Assembly (NCBI GenBank): GCA_023227835.1
Contig: JALOCI010000066.1
Coordinates: forward strand, 1 to 12,932
DNA from: Bacteroidales bacterium
GTDB lineage: Bacteria > Bacteroidota > Bacteroidia > Bacteroidales > UBA932
Direction of reading: 5' to 3'
Length of the DNA: 12,932 bases
Part shown: positions 5,554 to 12,932 of the stretch, one piece after another
How positions within the stretch are numbered: position 1 is the stretch's first letter
Layout of the letters: every line of letters begins with the position of its first letter
Position numbers and translations under genes: made by a program
Notes under the pieces: model-generated
The model's database searches: none
What the model was told of the DNA's origin: nothing
What the model saw: only the letters and a program-made list of their open reading frames with translations

Positions 5554-5718
5554 TCAGTCCGTGATGTGTAGGGCGACGGCGACGCTCTTGATCATGCCGG
5601 GGAGGGTGCGCGTCTCCCGGATCACGAGCTCGCCCCCGCGGCGCTCCCCTGCGCGTCGTCGCCGGCGCTCGCGTCGGTTCTCCTGCCGCACGTGGGGACG
5701 TCCGGCGCGGCTCGTCAT
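5554..5718 (-). CDS. Small Arg-rich protein, unknown
   Basis: A 54-codon frame begins at an ATG whose last two bases form the stop of the preceding 63-aa gene (ATGA overlap). The first half is extremely basic (QENRRERRRRRAGERR), the second half is a more ordinary sequence ending GMIKSVAVALHITD. No family is recognised. An overlapping longer frame (5755-5513) in another register is less likely because its start has no such overlap and it runs into the next gene. The basic tail could bind nucleic acid, but this is only a compositional remark. Confidence 0.45.
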   Translation of the reverse strand: MTSRAGRPHVRQENRRERRRRRAGERRGGELVIRETRTLPGMIKSVAVALHITD

Positions 5719-5906
5719 GCAGGGCACGACAACCCCCAGGAATGCAGATCGTCACCGACCTGGATTAGAGACATAGGCCGGCGCCCGATCAAGTTAGTCG
5801 GGCCAACCCACCGAACCCCCTTGAAGTAGTATCGGCCCCGGTGAAGCCCTGTGAAGCGCACGGGTCGCGGTTGTGCGTCGAATGCTCGGCGGTCTACTGC
5901 TTTCAT
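5715..5906 (-). CDS. Unknown 63-aa phage protein
   Basis: The ATG at 5906 overlaps the stop of the SNF2 helicase gene by four bases (ATGA), and its own stop overlaps the next start in the same way, so it sits firmly in the coupled operon. The product is basic with a compact aromatic centre (FTGLHRGRYYFKGVRWVG, about 18-35) that could be a small beta fold. I recognise no family. Confidence comes from the overlaps and from non-repetitive composition. Confidence 0.55.
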   Translation of the reverse strand: MKAVDRRAFDAQPRPVRFTGLHRGRYYFKGVRWVGPTNLIGRRPMSLIQVGDDLHSWGLSCPA

Positions 5907-8656
5907 CGCATCTCCTTGATCTCGCCATAGGCGGGGCCCTTAGCCCACGCGATCGGCGGTTCCGTTGCTGTCCAACGTAGCAGCTTCTGGGAGGGCATCA
6001 AGCTCTTTTTGCTCATTGACGCGAGCGCCTTGCTCTGGAACATCGCCACGAAGTTTTCAAGGCACCCGACGAGATAGTCAACGTGCACGGCGTGCGCTTG
6101 TCCGTCCCGATGCGTCCGCCCGATGCGTTGCTCCCAATCCGCCGCGGCCCGCGGGGGCGTGGTAAACAGGTTCCGCGCGTAGCCCGGTCGATTCTCGTCC
6201 CCCTGCAGGTTCTTTCCGACCTCGGCCACCTTCATCGAGACGATGATCACGGGGTCGGCGTCGCTCCGCGCGTCGCCGAGCAGTCGCCCCCGCGAGTCTT
6301 TTCCGCCGGGCCCGAAGAACGGCCACCCCGCGCGCTCGGCTAGCGCCTGGCCAAGCGCGGTGTAATTGCTCCACACGATCGCGCCGTGCGGCCCGTGCTT
6401 CCGCCCCCACGCCTCGATCGCGTGCACGGCGTGAAGGGAGAGCCACTCCGGCACTTTCTCCGGGGTGTAAGAGTCCCGGATCTCGGACCACGGATCCCAC
6501 GCTTGCCGGGGCAGGCGCCCCGCAAGGCAGGCGTTCCTAACGTCGACCTCGGTATCCAGCGTCGACGAAGCTTCTAGGATCTTACGACAGAATCGGCACC
6601 ACTCCCGGCGCGCGTCGGCCCAGTCCTTCGGGGGGCGGGGAACGTGCCGATAGTAGAACCCGAGGGCAAGTTGATTCGCGACGTTCCACACGCCTAGTTG
6701 CTTGTCGGGCAGGGTCCACCCGTCCGGCGCTTCCCAAAGCTCCCGGAGTGTTCTCCAGTGCGGATCGATCACGTCCGGCGTTTCGAGCTTGATCGGCTCG
6801 ATCGTGAGCGGCACGGCCTCGAAAGAGTCTTGCGACACGACGATCCCCGGCGTCCAAATCATGCGCCGTTGGAACGCCTCCCGGGCTGACTCGCGATCGG
6901 CGACGGGCCCGAGGTGCGGGGATAGAATTTCGTAGCTCGGCAGGGCTGTATAGCCCTCCCGGGTTGGCTTCTCGTCGTCCAAGAGGAGAGCCCATTCATC
7001 CTGGACATCGGGATCGAGGGGCACGGGCGCGCCGTGTTTCAGGCACCACACGACGATATGCGCATAGTCTCGGAACGAATCCCGGACGGGCGTTCCCGAG
7101 AACCCGCACACGGGGACGGCCGGCCGCTCGTGAAACCAACGCGCGAAGCGGCGCGCGCACGCCGCGTCTTTGACCCGCTTGAGCCGGTGGACTTCGTCCA
7201 AGAGCACGCCGTCGGCGTCGTAACGATCCAGGAACCCCGGGCCCGGGTCTTCGCCGCGCTTGATCCGGGCGCGTTGATCCGTGCTCCGGTTGCTGATCTT
7301 ATGGTAGCTAATCACGTTGATCGGGGGGATGTACCAATGCTGCCGATACCGATCCAAGAGCTTCCGCGTATCCCCGACGACGCTGGCATCGGTGACGAGA
7401 AGGGGCCGCTTCAAGTCGAGGAGCCGGGCGGCGAGCCCGGCGGTTAGCGTGTTGTGAGTAAGCACGTACCCGTCGATTGCAAATAGGCCATCGGAGGCAC
7501 CTACGCGAATACACGTGCATTCCCGCGACGCCGCCGGAGCAATACTCACGACCGCGCGGTAGGGGGGGCGTTGGTTGGATCCCCTGCTTCGGTACGTGTT
7601 TACTTTTCGGGAGCAGTAGAAAGGCAACACGTGCTCAGGAATCAAACCGCGAACGCGAAACGATCCGGCATGTCCTGGACCAAGGGTCGCGACGCCCCCC
7701 AGACTCTCGATCAATTCGCGCACGCCACATACTAGCTGCTGACTCATTGAGCCAAACTCGATGCGCTCGGGAGCAGCAACAGATCCGTCCGTATCTAGGA
7801 GCCCTCGTAACAAATCTAACCGGTCCGAAGTCGCGCTACTCAAATAAGCTGTCGGTATGTGCTTGTCTTTTGACAGCTTTCCCCACAAGCCCAGCTCTTT
7901 CAAGATCACTGTTAGCGGGTTAGCCGCGCCCCCTCGGTTGCCGCACGTAAGGTTGTATTGCAGCGCCTTTCCGGAATGTTGATGCAGCGCTAGGCGCGGT
8001 TGCACGGGCTGCGGTAGGCGCAGCCGCGAGACGATATCCGGATCCATGCTGGTAAAAGAGGGGGTCGGTCCCACGAGTCCGCCGTCTCCGAGCAACGCGC
8101 CCAGCGTGTAGGGATCGAGCGGCAGCGCTTGATCGAGCCCCGCTGCGGGTCCTGCCAAGATCGGGGCAAATACGCGATGCGCATGATGCTCGCCGCATTT
8201 GCGACGAAGGGGGGTGATCGCCCATGCCGCCGTTGTCTGAGTGATCCACTGATTTTGCCGCAGCCTAAACGTCCACAAGTGATCTTGGTCGCAGATTGTT
8301 TTATGGCCGTCGCTGAAGCTCACCTCGAAACACGGGCGCAGCCCTTGGGGAAACACCCCTAGCACGGGCGTTGCCTGTCCGGCACTATCGATCACAAGAT
8401 CCCCAGCGCGAAGCGCTTGGATCGGTATCCAGCCCCGGGGCGTAGCTACCGGCGTATCGTTGGCGAGGGCTTTGCCCGCGCCCACCCGCCCGCATAGCAG
8501 GAGGCCCCGCACCCTCAAGATCTCGAGGCAGCTCCGCGCCTGGATCGGGCGGAGCTGCATGGTCCCTGCAGGGGTGCGGAGCCAGCGCGTTAGCGGGCCG
8601 ATCTCGCGTTCGTCCAGGTCGGGCGAGCGCTCGGGTAGGTTGCGGATCCGGCTCAC
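5903..8656 (-). CDS. SNF2-family DEAD/DEAH-box helicase interrupted by an intein
   Basis: The 917-residue precursor is an SNF2-type helicase of 577 residues after removal of residues 63-402. Rejoining gives the Walker A GRVGAGKTLTAG. Other helicase motifs: DGVLLDEVHRLK (DEVH box, 482-493), CGFSGTPVRD (motif III, 517-526), VSMKVAEVGKNLQ (motif V, 806-818) and QRIGRTHRDGQ (motif VI, arginine fingers, 843-853). Phage SNF2 helicases of this kind lie in replication modules beside a DUF2815-like protein, family A polymerase and nuclease, as here; they are presumed to translocate on or remodel DNA. The start is the GTG at 8656, four codon-free bases after the stop of the 32-aa gene. Activity should depend on splicing because the intein splits the ATP-binding loop. 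Confidence 0.9.
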   Translation of the reverse strand: MSRIRNLPERSPDLDEREIGPLTRWLRTPAGTMQLRPIQARSCLEILRVRGLLLCGRVGAGKALANDTPVATPRGWIPIQALRAGDLVIDSAGQATPVLGVFPQGLRPCFEVSFSDGHKTICDQDHLWTFRLRQNQWITQTTAAWAITPLRRKCGEHHAHRVFAPILAGPAAGLDQALPLDPYTLGALLGDGGLVGPTPSFTSMDPDIVSRLRLPQPVQPRLALHQHSGKALQYNLTCGNRGGAANPLTVILKELGLWGKLSKDKHIPTAYLSSATSDRLDLLRGLLDTDGSVAAPERIEFGSMSQQLVCGVRELIESLGGVATLGPGHAGSFRVRGLIPEHVLPFYCSRKVNTYRSRGSNQRPPYRAVVSIAPAASRECTCIRVGASDGLFAIDGYVLTHNTLTAGLAARLLDLKRPLLVTDASVVGDTRKLLDRYRQHWYIPPINVISYHKISNRSTDQRARIKRGEDPGPGFLDRYDADGVLLDEVHRLKRVKDAACARRFARWFHERPAVPVCGFSGTPVRDSFRDYAHIVVWCLKHGAPVPLDPDVQDEWALLLDDEKPTREGYTALPSYEILSPHLGPVADRESAREAFQRRMIWTPGIVVSQDSFEAVPLTIEPIKLETPDVIDPHWRTLRELWEAPDGWTLPDKQLGVWNVANQLALGFYYRHVPRPPKDWADARREWCRFCRKILEASSTLDTEVDVRNACLAGRLPRQAWDPWSEIRDSYTPEKVPEWLSLHAVHAIEAWGRKHGPHGAIVWSNYTALGQALAERAGWPFFGPGGKDSRGRLLGDARSDADPVIIVSMKVAEVGKNLQGDENRPGYARNLFTTPPRAAADWEQRIGRTHRDGQAHAVHVDYLVGCLENFVAMFQSKALASMSKKSLMPSQKLLRWTATEPPIAWAKGPAYGEIKEMR
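7451..8470 (-). mobile_element. Class 3-like intein with LAGLIDADG homing endonuclease, inserted in Walker A
   Basis: The 340-residue insert starts ALANDTPV (A63) and ends GYVLTHN (N402), followed by Thr as +1 residue. It begins with alanine, not Cys or Ser, and has the three residues that define class 3 inteins: Trp two after the block B histidine (DHLW, W128), a block F cysteine (ECTCIRV, C380 or C382), and Thr before the terminal His-Asn (T400). Between the splicing halves lie two LAGLIDADG motifs, LGALLGDGGLVG (185-196, D191) and LLRGLLDTDGSV (282-293, D288/D290), with acidic residues kept, so homing activity is plausible. Class 3 inteins splice through the block F Cys and are typical of phage ATPases; this class call is from motif reading only. 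Confidence 0.85.
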
Positions 8657-8659
8657 CGA

Positions 8660-8758
8660 TCACCAGGGGGCGTAGCGCCAAACCAGGTAGAAGATCCCGC
8701 CGAAAACGGCGAGATAGGCGGCCGTTTCACAGATCAGATCATGCAGGCGATCGGACAT
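8660..8758 (-). CDS. 32-aa single-pass membrane peptide
   Basis: A 32-codon frame begins with ATG at 8758, overlapping the end of the upstream gene by 20 bases, with AAAGGGAAG about ten bases before it, and stops three bases before the helicase GTG. After a short polar head (SDRLHDLICE) it has about 17 hydrophobic residues, TAAYLAVFGGIFYLVW, then RYAPW: a typical one-helix membrane peptide. No family recognised. The lack of any gap between the flanking genes supports it as a real small gene. Confidence 0.5.
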   Translation of the reverse strand: MSDRLHDLICETAAYLAVFGGIFYLVWRYAPW

Positions 8759-9020
8759 TGCTTCGCTTCCCTTTCTTGGGCTGTGCCATGCGCTCGAACA
8801 TCCCTCGCGCGCCCCACCCGGCGAGCCAGCCTAGCGCGGCCTCGATCGAGTCAGCGCGGAATAGTTCGGCTTGGGGGACTAGGCCGAACCGCTTTACGGT
8901 CGCGGGGAGGGCGCGGAGCGAGATCGCGCCCCATCCCCCGTCGATGTAGAATCCGGCGTGCTTAGCGCGGTCGCGCAGGTACTCCGCTTCGCAGAAGTCT
9001 CGGGGGGTTCCCACGGTCAC
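8739..9020 (-). CDS. Unknown 93-aa phage protein
   Basis: The frame is open far upstream, but that part lies inside the AT-hook gene in another register and is a low-complexity shadow. The real start is most likely the GTG at 9020 overlapping that gene's stop by four bases (GTGA). The product (TPRDFCEAEYLRDRAKHAGFYI at the front, a GWGAISLRALPATVKRFG middle, a Lys/Arg-rich tail PKKGKRSNVR) looks like a normal globular protein of mixed helix and strand. I recognise no family; the tail may contact nucleic acid. Confidence 0.55.
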   Translation of the reverse strand: MTVGTPRDFCEAEYLRDRAKHAGFYIDGGWGAISLRALPATVKRFGLVPQAELFRADSIEAALGWLAGWGARGMFERMAQPKKGKRSNVRSPA

Positions 9021-9580
9021 CCCGCCAGAATTTGGGCCGCGCCTAGGACGGCCTCGGTTAGTTCCTTGGTCGCCGCCGTCTGAGCTTCGACCGCCGCGCG
9101 GATTGCCGTGAGCTCGGCCACGATGCCCGCCGGGTTGATCGTCGCCCGGATGCTCTCGAGCTCCGCCACGATCGGGGCGAGGGAGGGCGCCGCGTCGATG
9201 ACCGCTTGAGGGATAGGCTCGTTCGCCGCCGCGGGCGCCTTCGGGGGCCGACCGCGCCCGCGCTTGGGTGCGGCTTCGACGTTCTCCGTGGCGCTGGCGA
9301 CGAGCCCCGACGCGGCCTCCGGTGGGTTGACCGGGACGGCCTGCGCGCCCGGGCCGGACGCGACGAGCGCCCGCACGTCTGGCGGCATGGATTCCCAATC
9401 CTCTTGGCGACAGTCGGCCGGCTTCACCGGGCCGGCCGCGACCGGGCCGGCCCCGGCGGGGACGATCGCCGCAGGGGGCGGGGGCTCGGGTTCGGCGACG
9501 ACGGGGCAGGCCTGCGCGGCAAGCTTTGCCTCCCGGGCGGCCGCGATCTTGGCGAGTTGAGACGAGACGAAATCACTCAC
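9017..9580 (-). CDS. AT-hook protein with helical tail, unknown
   Basis: The 187-aa product starts at a GTG (9580) with GAGGAG about eight bases before it, overlapping the nuclease stop by eight bases. Residues 25-60 are a Pro/Ala-rich, probably disordered stretch. A textbook AT-hook core, KRGRGRPPK, lies at 106-114; this motif binds the minor groove of A/T-rich DNA. The C-terminal part has a near repeat with a 16-residue spacing (IVAELESIRATI at 137-148, IVAELTAIRAAV at 153-164), likely a helical or coiled-coil segment for self-association. A DNA-binding accessory protein of the replication complex is the simplest reading, but no family is recognised. Confidence 0.6.
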   Translation of the reverse strand: MSDFVSSQLAKIAAAREAKLAAQACPVVAEPEPPPPAAIVPAGAGPVAAGPVKPADCRQEDWESMPPDVRALVASGPGAQAVPVNPPEAASGLVASATENVEAAPKRGRGRPPKAPAAANEPIPQAVIDAAPSLAPIVAELESIRATINPAGIVAELTAIRAAVEAQTAATKELTEAVLGAAQILAG

Positions 9581-10355
9581 GTGTGAGCTCCTCGAGTAGG
9601 CCGGGATTTTCCCGGCTGCAGTAGGCCAAATGGGGACAGGGACGATTAAAAGCCATGCAGTCGTGCGGGTTGCACGGGATGGCGTCTAAGAGGGGTAGCG
9701 CCTCTGTGGGATCCTGTCCAGCAAAAAGCGCACGGACCCCGGATAAAAGACGCCAGGCCGGGATCAGCCCCTCCCGCGCCGTCTTTTTGGCGTCGGTCAG
9801 AGGCAGGGTTGCGTCGACGGGGTTGCTCGGCTTCTGCCCCGCTTTGCGTTTCTTCAAGTTGTAAATCCAGCGGAGCCGGGTTGTTTCCCAGAACGGCGCC
9901 GCGAGCGTGTAGAGCACGGCCGCCGGATCCCGGACGAGGGACGCGGGCGATTCCGCGTAGTCAAGGGAGCTGACGAACTTGTGATCGAGCTTCGTGCACT
10001 CCGCCTCATGGATCGCGTCGATCCGCCCATAGAACCACGCGCCGTCGAGCTCGAAAGCGAAGGGCACCTCGACCGCCGCTTCCCCCGGGCGGGGAAGGAA
10101 CGGGATCGATTCGTAAACGAGGCGCCCCTCCGGGGTGTGAAGGTCGGGCGCGATCCCGTCCCGGAGAAACCGCTCTGCCTGCTCATGGCCCCGAGTGCCG
10201 AACGCCGTGGCGCTTGTCTCGGGTTCCTTAAGCCGGCAAATTTCCTTGTAAGCCCACCGGCGAACGCAGCGTTTTGCAAGCTTGTAACTCGAAGCGGAGA
10301 GCATAAAAAGCCCGCCGTCGAGGAGCCGCTGGATTTCTTCGGGCCAGGGGATCAA
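9573..10355 (-). CDS. PD-(D/E)XK nuclease, Cas4/RecB/DUF2800-like with Fe-S cysteines
   Basis: I place the start at TTG 10355, which overlaps the primase stop (TTGA) and has AGGAG six bases upstream; the longer frame adds 25 residues inside the primase gene. The 260-aa product has the Cas4/RecB-like order: SASSYKLAKRC near the front with C30, GHEQAE (H57), GRIDAI (D113) and KLDHK (D124, K126) as the PD-(D/E)XK core. Four C-terminal cysteines follow (228, 233, 240, 246). C30 with three of these matches the 4Fe-4S cluster of Cas4- and AddB-type nucleases. DUF2800-type nucleases sit in the same prophage replication cassette. Likely role: 5' or 3' end resection for recombination-linked replication. 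The catalytic glutamine of Cas4 is not obvious. Confidence 0.75.
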   Translation of the reverse strand: MIPWPEEIQRLLDGGLFMLSASSYKLAKRCVRRWAYKEICRLKEPETSATAFGTRGHEQAERFLRDGIAPDLHTPEGRLVYESIPFLPRPGEAAVEVPFAFELDGAWFYGRIDAIHEAECTKLDHKFVSSLDYAESPASLVRDPAAVLYTLAAPFWETTRLRWIYNLKKRKAGQKPSNPVDATLPLTDAKKTAREGLIPAWRLLSGVRALFAGQDPTEALPLLDAIPCNPHDCMAFNRPCPHLAYCSRENPGLLEELTRE

Positions 10356-12799
10356 GGCTTGCTCCTCTCGTGTTGCTGCAGCCACTCCGTCACGCGCGAC
10401 GGGTCCCCCGTCCCGGAGTCCCGCGACCATTGCACAAGCCGCGATGTTTCGATCACAAACCAGCCTTCCCCGTCAAATTCGGCACGTTGTCCGAGCCCGT
10501 CGAGCGCCTGGATCAACCCGGACGTTTCCGGCCGGGGTCGGCGCCCGAGGTGAACGTCCCAAGCGTCGGGGATCCAGTCCACCCGGCAAGCGAACATCCC
10601 GCCGCCCACGCAAGCGCCGTCACGAAGCGGCGTCTTATCCCGGAGCGCCTTCACGATCAATTCGCACAACGCCGCGCGGGGCCCGCCCCGAACGAGCATC
10701 CGATCGACGAGATCGGGCTGGGACTCTACCCCGAACCGACCCACCCAAGGGTACCGCGCGATCTTGGCAAGGTAAAGAACATGCGAAGCGATCCCGTCGC
10801 CCTCGACCCACGGCACCGCGCCCGCGTGCCCGCCGCGCGCCGCTAGGAAGTGAGCCGCCTCGATTCGCCCCGGCACATGTAGGAACCGGCATGCGATGGC
10901 GTCAACGTCTTCGCGGGACAGGGAGCCCCCGAGCGTCAGGACGTTCAGATTGTTCGACGCGATTTGCACACGGCAAGCCCCCTCAAGGGGCAGCAAGTCG
11001 CGGTATTTCTGGTCCGTCCGGCGTCGCGTGGCTTGGATGAATTCGCGCAAGTCCTCCGTGCGCTCGCGCCCCTTGAAGTCCCGCGGGATCCGGCCCTCGT
11101 CAGCAAAGCAGAAGGGGCAGGTTTCTAGGATTTGATCGTACTTCCCCATTGCATCTTGGAGATCCGTCGGGCCGTCCGTCGTCCAGATCCGGGAGAGCCC
11201 CTGCGCAAGTAGAGACTTGCCGATCGAGGGGTCGCCGGTAAGAACGAGCGCCGCGGTCGGGCGCGCCAAGCTCGGCACCCATTGAAGCCACGCGCAGAGC
11301 TGCTCATAGTGATCCCCGGCGAGGAGCTGCAGCCACCGATCGATCGCCGGGTCGAAGCGCGGCACAAGTGAGCGCCGCGGGCAGGTCGGCATTGTGATCC
11401 GCCGCGCGGGGAGCTCTAGGATTGGCTCGTCTATCACCAGGGATTTTCTTACCTCCTGCAACGGCAGGGAGTAGCGCTCTAGCAGCGTCCGGCGGGACAT
11501 CCAACGCCGACCCCCCGCGTCGATCTCGTGTAGCTCTATCGGTGCCGGGGCAAGGGCGACGCGCGCCGTGTTTTCGAGCGAGTCCCTGGTAGCGTAGCAA
11601 AGCTCCCCCTCCGGCCCGATTAGCCAATAGCCCGCCCCAAACTGCAGGATCCAGGAGTGATCGAGCTCGGCACGGGACAGCCCTACCCGGGATTGGATCT
11701 CGATCAATTCGTCGTCCGTGTAGGGGTGTTCCCGATCGGACCCGAACGCCTGCCGGATCGCCGCTTTGCGTTCGTCGGGGAGTAAGGTGTCGACCGCGGC
11801 GAGCCGTTCGCTTCGCGCCCGTTCCAGTTTCTCGACGAGCTCGGCTTCCGTGAGGGAGGAGCCAAGCGCCGCCATTGCTCCGATCGACAGGCGGAAGAGC
11901 GAACAGACCGACTCGGCGGACACCTCGGGGTAGGCGAAGATAATCGACTGGACGAGGTGCCAAGTGATCGTGTCTCGCTCGCCGTGGTCGGCGTATGGGA
12001 TCCCCTCGAGGATCTTTTTGAGCCGCTCGGCTAGATTGATGTCCCGAGACTTCGTCGACCTCGCCCACCGTGCGGCAAGCCGCGTCCAGACGGCATCCGT
12101 GATCTCGATGACGGCCGCGCCCGCCGGCGCGGGGCCCGGCGACCCGCCTGCCGTTCCTCCCGAGGCTCGGGGCTCGACGCGAAGCCCGGCGCCCGGCAAG
12201 TAGTGGAGCTCGCTCGCTCGTCCCGGGGCGCACGAAGGAACGTAGAAAGCCCGGTGGACGCCGCCCGCTTCACGATCCGCGTGCTCCGCGTAGCGGCCCC
12301 AAAGCATCCCCAGGACCGCGTCATACTGCGCGCCGGGGATCGGCTCGGCCAACGGCACGATCACCCGCCGCCGTTCGTCCGCCGTCGCGCCGGGGCCGAG
12401 AAGCGATCGCGCTTTGGCGTGCTTAGGATTCGTCGGATCGAGCGGCTCGCCGTGGCTCCAAGTCGTGTGGAGCAGACACGCGATCCCGTCGGCCTGCAGC
12501 GACGCGACGCACGCGATCACGTGTTCCGCGGGGACGTGATCGAAGTCGAGGCAGACCCCGAAGACGGTTTCGACGTCATCATTACACCGGCGCCCCCCGC
12601 GGCGCAGCCGATAGAGCGCGTGAAGCGGGGCGGCCTCTTTCGCGGTGTAGGCCGGGACGCCTTCGACTAGGATCCCGGCGATGAAGGCGCCCCACGTCGT
12701 TTCCTCGTCGGTCCACTGTGCCGGCGCGTTGACCGCGGGGAAGCGAGTCACGATCACAGGGATCGCGCTCGCCGGGTCGCTTTGGGCGTGCGCTAGCAC
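10352..12799 (-). CDS. Primase-helicase: AEP-like primase domain plus SF3/DUF5906-like ATPase
   Basis: Numbered from the GTG at 12799, the 815-aa product has an N-terminal primase-polymerase-like domain: VCLDFDHV (D85, D87, metal-binding motif I), HTTWSH (112-116, motif II-like) and RRVIVPLAEPI (144-154). After a Gly/Pro/Ala linker (about 210-228) and a helical middle, the C-terminal ATPase shows Walker A GDPSIGKS (522-529), a CFADE Walker B (564-568) and a VQIASNN sensor (611-617), as in phage VirE/D5/DUF5906-type helicases. It should prime and open the phage origin. The start is uncertain: a TTG at 12862 is also in frame but lacks a ribosome site, while the GTG overlaps a short leader frame with a good one. 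It is the first complete gene of the window's operon. Confidence 0.85.
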   Translation of the reverse strand: MLAHAQSDPASAIPVIVTRFPAVNAPAQWTDEETTWGAFIAGILVEGVPAYTAKEAAPLHALYRLRRGGRRCNDDVETVFGVCLDFDHVPAEHVIACVASLQADGIACLLHTTWSHGEPLDPTNPKHAKARSLLGPGATADERRRVIVPLAEPIPGAQYDAVLGMLWGRYAEHADREAGGVHRAFYVPSCAPGRASELHYLPGAGLRVEPRASGGTAGGSPGPAPAGAAVIEITDAVWTRLAARWARSTKSRDINLAERLKKILEGIPYADHGERDTITWHLVQSIIFAYPEVSAESVCSLFRLSIGAMAALGSSLTEAELVEKLERARSERLAAVDTLLPDERKAAIRQAFGSDREHPYTDDELIEIQSRVGLSRAELDHSWILQFGAGYWLIGPEGELCYATRDSLENTARVALAPAPIELHEIDAGGRRWMSRRTLLERYSLPLQEVRKSLVIDEPILELPARRITMPTCPRRSLVPRFDPAIDRWLQLLAGDHYEQLCAWLQWVPSLARPTAALVLTGDPSIGKSLLAQGLSRIWTTDGPTDLQDAMGKYDQILETCPFCFADEGRIPRDFKGRERTEDLREFIQATRRRTDQKYRDLLPLEGACRVQIASNNLNVLTLGGSLSREDVDAIACRFLHVPGRIEAAHFLAARGGHAGAVPWVEGDGIASHVLYLAKIARYPWVGRFGVESQPDLVDRMLVRGGPRAALCELIVKALRDKTPLRDGACVGGGMFACRVDWIPDAWDVHLGRRPRPETSGLIQALDGLGQRAEFDGEGWFVIETSRLVQWSRDSGTGDPSRVTEWLQQHERSKP

Positions 12800-12825
12800 C
12801 GAATCCCTGGCTCCTGGATTCGCAT
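12793..12825 (-). CDS. Possible 10-aa leader peptide coupled to the primase start
   Basis: An ATG preceded by AGAAAGGA opens a frame MRIQEPGIRC that stops at a TAG overlapping the primase GTG by seven bases. The strong ribosome site belongs to this ATG, not to either primase start candidate, so ribosomes may finish the peptide and reinitiate. It could equally be chance. Confidence 0.25.
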   Translation of the reverse strand: MRIQEPGIRC

Positions 12826-12878
12826 TGAAATCCTTTCTCCCACGCCGCTCCGGCGCGGTCAAGAACTATTTTCGCGGC

Positions 12879-12932
12879 TCACTCCGGGGAGAACCAAGAG
12901 ACGATGATCACGATCCCGTCATGCCCGGCGCC
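12879..12932 (-). CDS. C-terminal end of an upstream gene, cut by the window edge
   Basis: A minus-strand frame is open from the window edge and ends GIVIIVSWFSPE before a TGA at 12881-12879, 79 bases before the primase GTG. Only 17 residues are visible, so nothing can be said of its function. The hydrophobic stretch IVIIVSWF looks like a terminal beta strand. The call rests on the tight operon layout. Confidence 0.35.
   Translation of the reverse strand, partial: GAGHDGIVIIVSWFSPE

Noticed and set aside
5513..5755. 80-codon minus-strand frame starting at GTG 5755
   Set aside because: It overlaps two better supported small genes whose starts and stops interlock (ATGA), and it runs into the next gene.
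9021..9398. N-terminal extension of the 93-aa gene
   Set aside because: Low-complexity Arg/Gly/Pro translation of the AT-hook gene in another frame; the GTGA overlap at 9020 gives a natural start.

Overview
This 12.9 kb, very GC-rich window looks like the DNA replication module of a tailed bacteriophage or prophage. The evidence is the gene set: an AEP-type primase fused to an SF3/DUF5906-like helicase, a Cas4/DUF2800-like PD-(D/E)XK nuclease, an SNF2-type helicase, a DUF669/DUF2815-position small protein, a family A DNA polymerase with proofreading domain, a RuvC-like resolvase, a Gp157-like protein and a DUF5664 nucleotide diphosphohydrolase. No integrase, structural or lysis gene is present, so lifestyle cannot be read. 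The host cannot be named from this sequence beyond being a high-GC bacterium.

Every convincing gene is on the minus strand, so the operon runs from right to left: a gene end cut by the window edge (12932-12879), primase-helicase, Cas4-like nuclease, AT-hook protein, 93-aa unknown, 32-aa membrane peptide, SNF2 helicase with intein, two small unknown proteins, a putative ssDNA-binding protein, then a 306-bp gene-free gap, DNA polymerase, C2H2-finger protein, RuvC-like resolvase, Gp157-like protein, 89-aa unknown, DUF5664 enzyme and possibly a 63-aa protein. Most junctions are 4-base ATGA, GTGA or TTGA stop/start overlaps, which implies translational coupling of nearly the whole module. Several true starts are shorter than the longest open frame because of this.

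The genes fit one job: priming and unwinding (primase-helicase, SNF2 helicase), synthesis (polymerase), ssDNA handling and end processing (putative SSB, Cas4-like nuclease), junction resolution (RuvC-like) and dNTP-pool control (DUF5664). The SNF2 helicase is interrupted inside its Walker A motif by a 340-residue LAGLIDADG intein whose residues match the class 3 (WCT) splicing type.

The most unusual part is non-coding. Four units, two at the left edge (67-156, 157-250) and two upstream of the polymerase (4592-4681, 4682-4760), each consist of a 29-bp conserved core followed by 10-13 in-phase pentamers that all fit CCNNG (45 of 45), with the two middle bases almost free. The left block begins with a 108-bp exact copy of the polymerase start region, including ribosome binding site and first 16 codons. 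The gap also holds a (CTGGG)5 G-quadruplex candidate, a GNRA-capped hairpin and a degenerate tRNA-like sequence. I do not recognise this repeat system.
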